A stretch of 64,000 bases of DNA from NCBI GenBank assembly GCA_030704615.1, contig CM060732.1, positions 59,937,053 through 60,001,052 on the forward strand. The letters run 5' to 3'. The notes beneath the pieces are model-generated. The model had not been told where the DNA came from, made no database searches, and saw nothing but the letters and a program-made list of their open reading frames with translations. How positions within the stretch are numbered: position 1 is the stretch's first letter; every line of letters starts with the position of its first letter. The DNA is from Takakia lepidozioides. Taxonomy: Eukaryota > Streptophyta > Takakiopsida > Takakiales > Takakiaceae. Positions 59,044 through 64,000 of this stretch are shown in pieces. The position numbers and the translations under genes were made by a program.

Positions 59044-59965
59044 GACCATCTACCCATGGAGGTTTCTTGTAATTATTGATCCACAGGGAATCATAGGGAA
59101 TCATAGGTAATCTTGTGCTTGAAATTTGGCCCTCTAGGATGAATCTGGACCACACTCTATCCCTGCTCCTTCAGCTATCCATGCCCCTGCACAAATCATG
59201 CATTCATCCTTGCCTTGCTGCTAGTAGCTAACAATGACAACCTACATTTGTTCTAGGAAACACCCAACTCAGCTTATCACACTAGTTCATGATCAATTGC
59301 GTCTGCTACCCTCTGAAATGTAGCAGGCATTCACCTTTTTGCCTCGGTTGTCCCATCATTGACTGGGGGCAGAAAAGTATTCATTCCACAGCTTCTCCTC
59401 ATGTCTGTTACTTGTTTTTTGATACTTTCCTGTTGTCACATAGCAGTATCATGTCAAAGTCACTCCAAACTAGATTCACTCAACCTGATTTTATCAATTG
59501 TGCCGTTGCTGCCAGTTGACCATCTACCCATGCAGGTTTCTTGTAGCTTCATAGTTAATCTGGAGCTTGAAGTTCGGCCCTCTTGGGTGAATCTGCACCC
59601 ACACTCTATCCTTGCTCCTTCAGCTATCCATGCCTTGCACGAATCATGCATACAACCTTGCCTTGTTGCTAGCAGTTGACGATGACAGCCTAGACTTGTT
59701 CTAGGAAGCCCCCAACTCAACTTATCACACTAGTTTCTACGCTCAATTGCATCTGCTATTCTCTATAATCCAAAAACATTCACTTTCTTGCCTCGATTGT
59801 CCCACCATTGACTGGGGTCAGAAAAGTATTCATTCCACAACTTCTCCTCGTCTGTGTTACCGGTTTCTGATACTTTCCTGTTGTCACATTGGCAGAATCA
59901 TGTCAAAGTCACTCCAAACTATCAAAGCTTCACTCAACCAGCTAACTTGCAGAATTCAGACATGA
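59044..59965. repeat. 474-bp imperfect tandem duplication
   Basis: Unit 1 begins GACCATCTACCCATGGAGGT at 59044 and unit 2 GACCATCTACCCATGCAGGT at 59518. Shared later blocks include CACTCTATCC, TCAGCTATCCATGCC, CAACTCA.CTTATCACACTAG, AGAAAAGTATTCATTCCACA, GATACTTTCCTGTTGTCACA and ATCATGTCAAAGTCACTCC. Unit 2 ends about 59950. No coding role is seen. Confidence 0.8.
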
Positions 59966-60039
59966 ATAATTAGGGGCGATTTTGATAAGAGGAGAAAACA
60001 AGGTGAAATTGAAGAAGGTGCCTTCATTAGCAGTCATTA

Positions 60040-60195
60040 CACTCTATCCTTCGCTCAGCCATATTGTTGAACACTCCCTGTCCACAAGGGTATTGTTCAG
60101 AATGGCATCTGCCACAATTCTAGCTTTGACGATGCAACCATGGACCTCTTTGCCCTTCCCCAGCAGGCTCGCACATGCACTACAAACGCAAACAA
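60040..60195 (-). pseudogene. PPR-protein relic
   Basis: On the - strand: VCSACASLLGKGKEVHGCIV, KARIVADAILNNTLV, then loss of motif. It is nearly identical to the relic at 62975-63125, and both look like duplicated pieces of one decayed PPR gene. It is too short to be functional. Confidence 0.65.
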
Positions 60196-60548
60196 AACTA
60201 GTTGTGGCAAACTGGGAGCAATATGTGTCAGAAGAAACCACTGATACAAATCTACAGCTTACAGGCTGTCTCTATCCTCAAAATTGGTAGCACATCACCC
60301 GCTGCTATGACATATATTGCCCTAGACACACATTGCCCTAAGATGCTACCTCCACCAGACTTCTCTCACTTGGGTCATTGCAAGGCTGACTTCCAGCTTT
60401 GACTTTATGCGTGGGGCCTATCGGACAACATACACCAGCAAGCCCTTCCCCTATCATGCATCAACTCATCTCGGTCTTATCAATTGCACAACGTGAGATG
60501 GGAGTGAGTGCAACATGGGAAAGAGCCACAACACATGATGAGCTGTAG

Positions 60549-61934
60549 GGAAGAAGCAACATCGTGCAAGTAAAGCAAATGATGAAGCAGAAAGACGAGG
60601 CAACATGGGAGAAGGGAAAATGGGGTCCAAGGGCTGAAAAGGTCAACTGGTCAACAATGAGAAACTGGCTCTGGAGCACTATGTTGATGATTAAAGAGAG
60701 CAGTAAATACATGTGGGGCATCGCAGCACAGTGCATGCCAACGAGGGACAAAATAGTGCAAGAAAGACTCCACGGATGGTGGGCAACCAAGGGAGATGCA
60801 GTGAGACAAGGCACTCATGGCAAGGGAGCTGCCAAGACAAAATAGTTGATTAAGCTACGGAGAAAAAGGAAAGCACAAGATCAACTATGAGGAAAAGTAG
60901 CAATTCAGGCATGGGAGCTGCTGCTAAAACATGAGGAGGAAGACATACGAGGTGAAGCATCAAGGGAACCAGTAGAAGATGAGGTAGATGGAGCACACTT
61001 TCCTGTCAAAGGTTGGCGGTCGAAGAATGCAACCCAGCAATCAGAAAGTGAGGCACCCGAGGCTGGACTGCTGCAAAGAGGTACAAAGACAGGAGTTGAG
61101 AATGAGATGTCGCCTTTCGTTGAAGTTCCCCACACAAGGGCTGTTTGGCAAGCAAAACCCCAGGCAAGGATGAGAGGTGAATCTGGGATAAAACCAGCAG
61201 CTGGGAGTGAGGAAAGACACAAGGAAGGGCAGCAATACCTTGTCAAATCTGAGGGTGATGGCTGGAGAAAATTAAACAAGGACTGGAAGTATGGGAGCAG
61301 CAATCGCATGAAGAAAAATCTGCCTGAGAGGCTGAAGAGTGAAAGGGAGGAAGACAGGCACCTCGCTTATGAAAAGTGGAAGGGCAGGGTAGAAAACCTG
61401 ATGCCTGAAACTGATGGGAGCTCGTGGGAGACTCTGCCAAGAAGACTCCAATCAGCTGCTGCCAACAATCGGACCAGTGAAAGATGGCCCTTGGCTGGCG
61501 CAACACCACGAAATAAATGCAGCCCTGATAGCATGGTGAGTGGGGCACCAACAGAGCCAAAAAATGAGGGAGAAGGAGGAGACTTCCCTGGCAAGAAAGT
61601 CAATGACGGGCCTGCAGTGGCATGCAAGGAAAGGGACACCGTAAGTGTTGCCAACAGATGCAAATCAGTGCTCATTCATTCGAAAGCACCACGGGAGATG
61701 AAGGAAAAGACACATGCAGGGACGTTGAAGCATAAAAGAGGAGAGCACTTCACTTGGGAAGAAAGTGAAGCATTGGAGAATGAGGCTGATGACTGGCAGT
61801 CTGAAAAGGAAAGGCGGTTGTGGGAAACCCTGCCAAGACAACCATATAGAGATAATCGAGCAGGTGGGAACTGCCCTTCATTGGGGTGGTGCAAACAAGA
61901 GCAAGACCAGAAGCTGAACCACATGAGAAGATAA
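60549..61934 (+). CDS. Unrecognised Lys/Glu-rich open frames
   Basis: I do not recognise this. Two + frames, 60564-60845 (ATG; KQKDEATWEKGKWGPRAEK...) and 60891-61934 (open 1,044 bases; first ATG at 61107), have similar purine-rich, highly charged composition with many Trp. Inside the second frame, SSWETLPRRLQ...NNR...PLAGATP and RRLWETLPRQP...DNR...PSLGW look like two copies of a loose repeat. There are no membrane segments, signal peptide or known motif. It lies among PPR relics and duplications, so it may belong to an old repeat or a lineage-specific gene. A frame or intron break would be needed to join the two parts. Confidence 0.3.
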
Positions 61935-62929
61935 TGTGTCATCACAGATGGAGACCCTGGAAAATGCTCTGCCCATGAGATGAAGAACATTAGGCAACTA
62001 GAAACGTGGGGGGCTGAATATGCTCTGCAGTCAACTTGGCTTGTTGAATGCTTGCATAAGAGATGAGGGGTTGTTGTCAGTATACGACATTGAGTTCATC
62101 AAATCCTACAACAGCCCACCATCGCTGCCCATTGTTTACAAACTGCCACAAAAACAGTTTCACAGGACTTACAGATGATTGGTGGAAGGCAAGGCCCCTC
62201 GCCATGGGCCAGATTAATTGTATGTTGCAGCCCAGAACAACGACAGGAAGTCATCTAGGGCAACAAACCCCATCTTGGCAGCGTCTTTTGTGTGAGAGAA
62301 GTCAAGCTGAACCTGCTCATCATATCGAGTGGGATGGACCAGATGTAAAGCTGCCAAGCCAACCACACTCATATTCGCACACAAGCAACATAAGCTGGAG
62401 CCATTTTCAGATTATGAGTACCCGTGTTTTAAGAAAACTCCTTCTTCAACTTGCGGTGAACGGGCAGAAAACTTCACAATGTGCAGCAGATTAATGGACC
62501 AAGATGCGGAGCTGAATTGGGTATCCAGTTGGGCAATGTTGGTTTCAAAACCCCGTTCCATCCCTGCGTTTCGAAGATCTGGCTTGAATGGGCACACTCC
62601 GGCAGTAGAAGGCTCACGGAGTAATGAGTTTGGGTTGATATGCATGCTGACATGCCATGCCCGTGCAAAGAACAGCGTTCTGAGTGGTGATTGTGATCTC
62701 AAAATCTGCCCCTGCATTCAAGCTGATTTCTCTCTTGAGCAGAGCCGCCTTGTGGATGTTCCAGCCAGTGTCCAAAAACAGCTCAAGTGCAAGACAACAA
62801 CATCAGCAAGGCATGGTTAGCTAAGCAAGGTCATGGTGGAGAGGCATTTGAACTCTCTGAACGTAATGTGGTTGGACTTCACCCCTCCCACATCAACTTC
62901 TCATAGGTCTCCAAAACCTGCAATCCCCG
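61935..62929. other. Intergenic, no gene seen
   Basis: About 1 kb. Overlapping ORFs on both strands (up to 163 residues at 62329-62820) have no domain-like motif, and their composition does not favour one strand. Confidence 0.4.
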
Positions 62930-63700
62930 CCCCTGTTGTGCATGTCCTGCGATCATCACTTTCCACGACACCACATTTTGCTCAGCCATATTGTTGAACA
63001 CTCCCTATCCAGAAGGGCATTCATGTTCAGAATGACATCTACCACAATTCCAGCTTTGACGATGCAACCATGGACCTCTTTGCCCTTCTCTAACAGGCTC
63101 GCACATGCACTACAAACACAAACAAACGTAATGTGCTCGAGCTTCACCCCCTAGACCCACATCATTTGCTCATAAGCCTCCAAAACCCGCAATCCCCGCC
63201 CATGTTGTGCATGTCTTGCAATCATCACGTTCCACCACACCACATTTCGCTCAGCCATATTGTTGAACACTCCTTGTCCACAAGGGAATGCTCCCACGTT
63301 TGGCATACATGTCGACGAGGTATTGTTACATCTGGTACAGTTCCAGCTTTGACGATGTCACGATGGACCTCTTTGCCCTTTACCAAGTCTCCAGGGCTGC
63401 CAGGTTTGCACATGAATTGCACACACAAATGAACGTGACCAGGTCAGGCTGCACCCCTTCTCGCAACATTTGCTCATATGTCTCCAATGCCCTCATCCCG
63501 CACAAATGTTGGCCATATCTTGCGAGATTCAGCGTGTTCCTTGAGACAACATCTCATTCAGCCATGTTATCAAACTCTCCCTTCGCAACTTCATAGGTCT
63601 CCAAAGCCTCCATCCCACGTCCCTGCTGTGCATACCCTACAAGCATCGCACTCCACGACACTACATCTCGGCAAAACAGGCTGAAATAGCTCGAAGAAGA
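62930..63700 (-). pseudogene. PPR-protein pseudogene
   Basis: Read on the - strand from 63700: RDVVSW-like sequence, a GYAQQGRG-like and EALETYE-like unit, then EALETYEQMLREGVQPDLVT, FICVCNSCANLAALE, KGKEVHRDIVKAG, and a further repeat near 63130-62960 (VCSACASLLEKGKEVHGCIV, KAGIVVDVIL). Units are in order but separated by frameshifts and stops, so this is a decayed PLS-type PPR gene. The segments at 63110-62970 and 63420-63250 are themselves related, showing internal duplication. Confidence 0.65.
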
Positions 63701-64000
63701 AGGTGCCCTCACCACATTGTCCTCTACCTTGTGTCATGACCCATTGCGGATTAGACTGACCATGAACCCAAGAAGACCTCTTGTGCGTGCTGCTTGTATC
63801 TGTAGTCAGGTAATGTGGGATTGGTTCGTAAGAACCACCACGGTGCAGCTGAGCGGGCAGAGATTAAAATATGGGCTGCTAAGACCAAGCTGATTCCCCC
63901 AAGAACCTTGTGATCATCATGAAGAATACCAAATCATGGTACAAAGGGGAGCCAAGAGCCCACATTTGCACATAATGCGCCCTTGATGCCATAAACGCTT
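63701..64000. other. Window end, no feature seen
   Basis: Three hundred bases with no recognisable coding or repeat signal. It may be the 5' side of the PPR relic. Confidence 0.4.

Noticed and set aside
62329-62820. 163-residue + ORF as a gene
   Set aside because: Overlaps open frames on the other strand, no motif, no conserved-looking segment.

Overview
The window is nuclear DNA of a land plant. The evidence is four intron-containing class III (secretory) peroxidase genes, pentatricopeptide-repeat (PPR) relics, a plant-type cysteine-containing LRR gene, a telo-box in front of a ribosomal protein gene, and CACTA/LINE/SINE-like repeats. The compact introns and the green-algal flavour of the LINE suggest an early-diverging plant such as a bryophyte, but the sequence does not settle the species.

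Layout. 1-24.4 kb: three peroxidase genes on + (146-1989, 10246-12169, 22031-24344). The eL13 ribosomal protein gene (4656-6067) lies between the first two. Between the second and third is a repeat-rich stretch holding tRNA-derived, PPR, ankyrin, inverted-repeat and MITE-like sequence. 27.0-29.6 kb: a fourth peroxidase on -, convergent with the third and with one extra intron. 34.0-42.0 kb: a complete 15-exon LRR gene on -, in which seven consecutive internal exons each encode exactly one repeat (72 nt in six of them, 75 nt in the other), all split at the same phase. 45.0-47.5 kb: a complete 8-exon CWC16/YJU2-type splicing factor on -. 48.4-48.6 kb: a SINE-like element. 50.8-54.3 kb: two tandem FCP1/NLI-interacting-factor-like phosphatase-domain loci on -, both with altered catalytic motifs and coding breaks, in a stretch sprinkled with short GC-rich palindromes. 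54.3-58.1 kb: a decayed retroelement on + (chromodomain, RNase H, LINE-type zinc-knuckle tail) interrupted by an 800-bp CACTA element with matching ends and a CAT target duplication. 58.2-64 kb: another CACTA-like candidate, a 474-bp tandem duplication, PPR relics and an unrecognised Lys/Glu-rich open frame.

The four peroxidases have the conserved heme-pocket histidines and eight cysteines and probably act in the cell wall or vacuole. eL13 and the CWC16 homologue are housekeeping genes (translation and splicing). The genes do not form a pathway; this is a tandem or dispersed peroxidase neighbourhood with unrelated housekeeping genes between. Exon joins were worked out by hand from splice consensus, reading frame and family conservation. 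Exon ends in the peroxidases, the LRR gene and most of the CWC16 gene are well constrained. Those in the FCP1-like loci are approximate.
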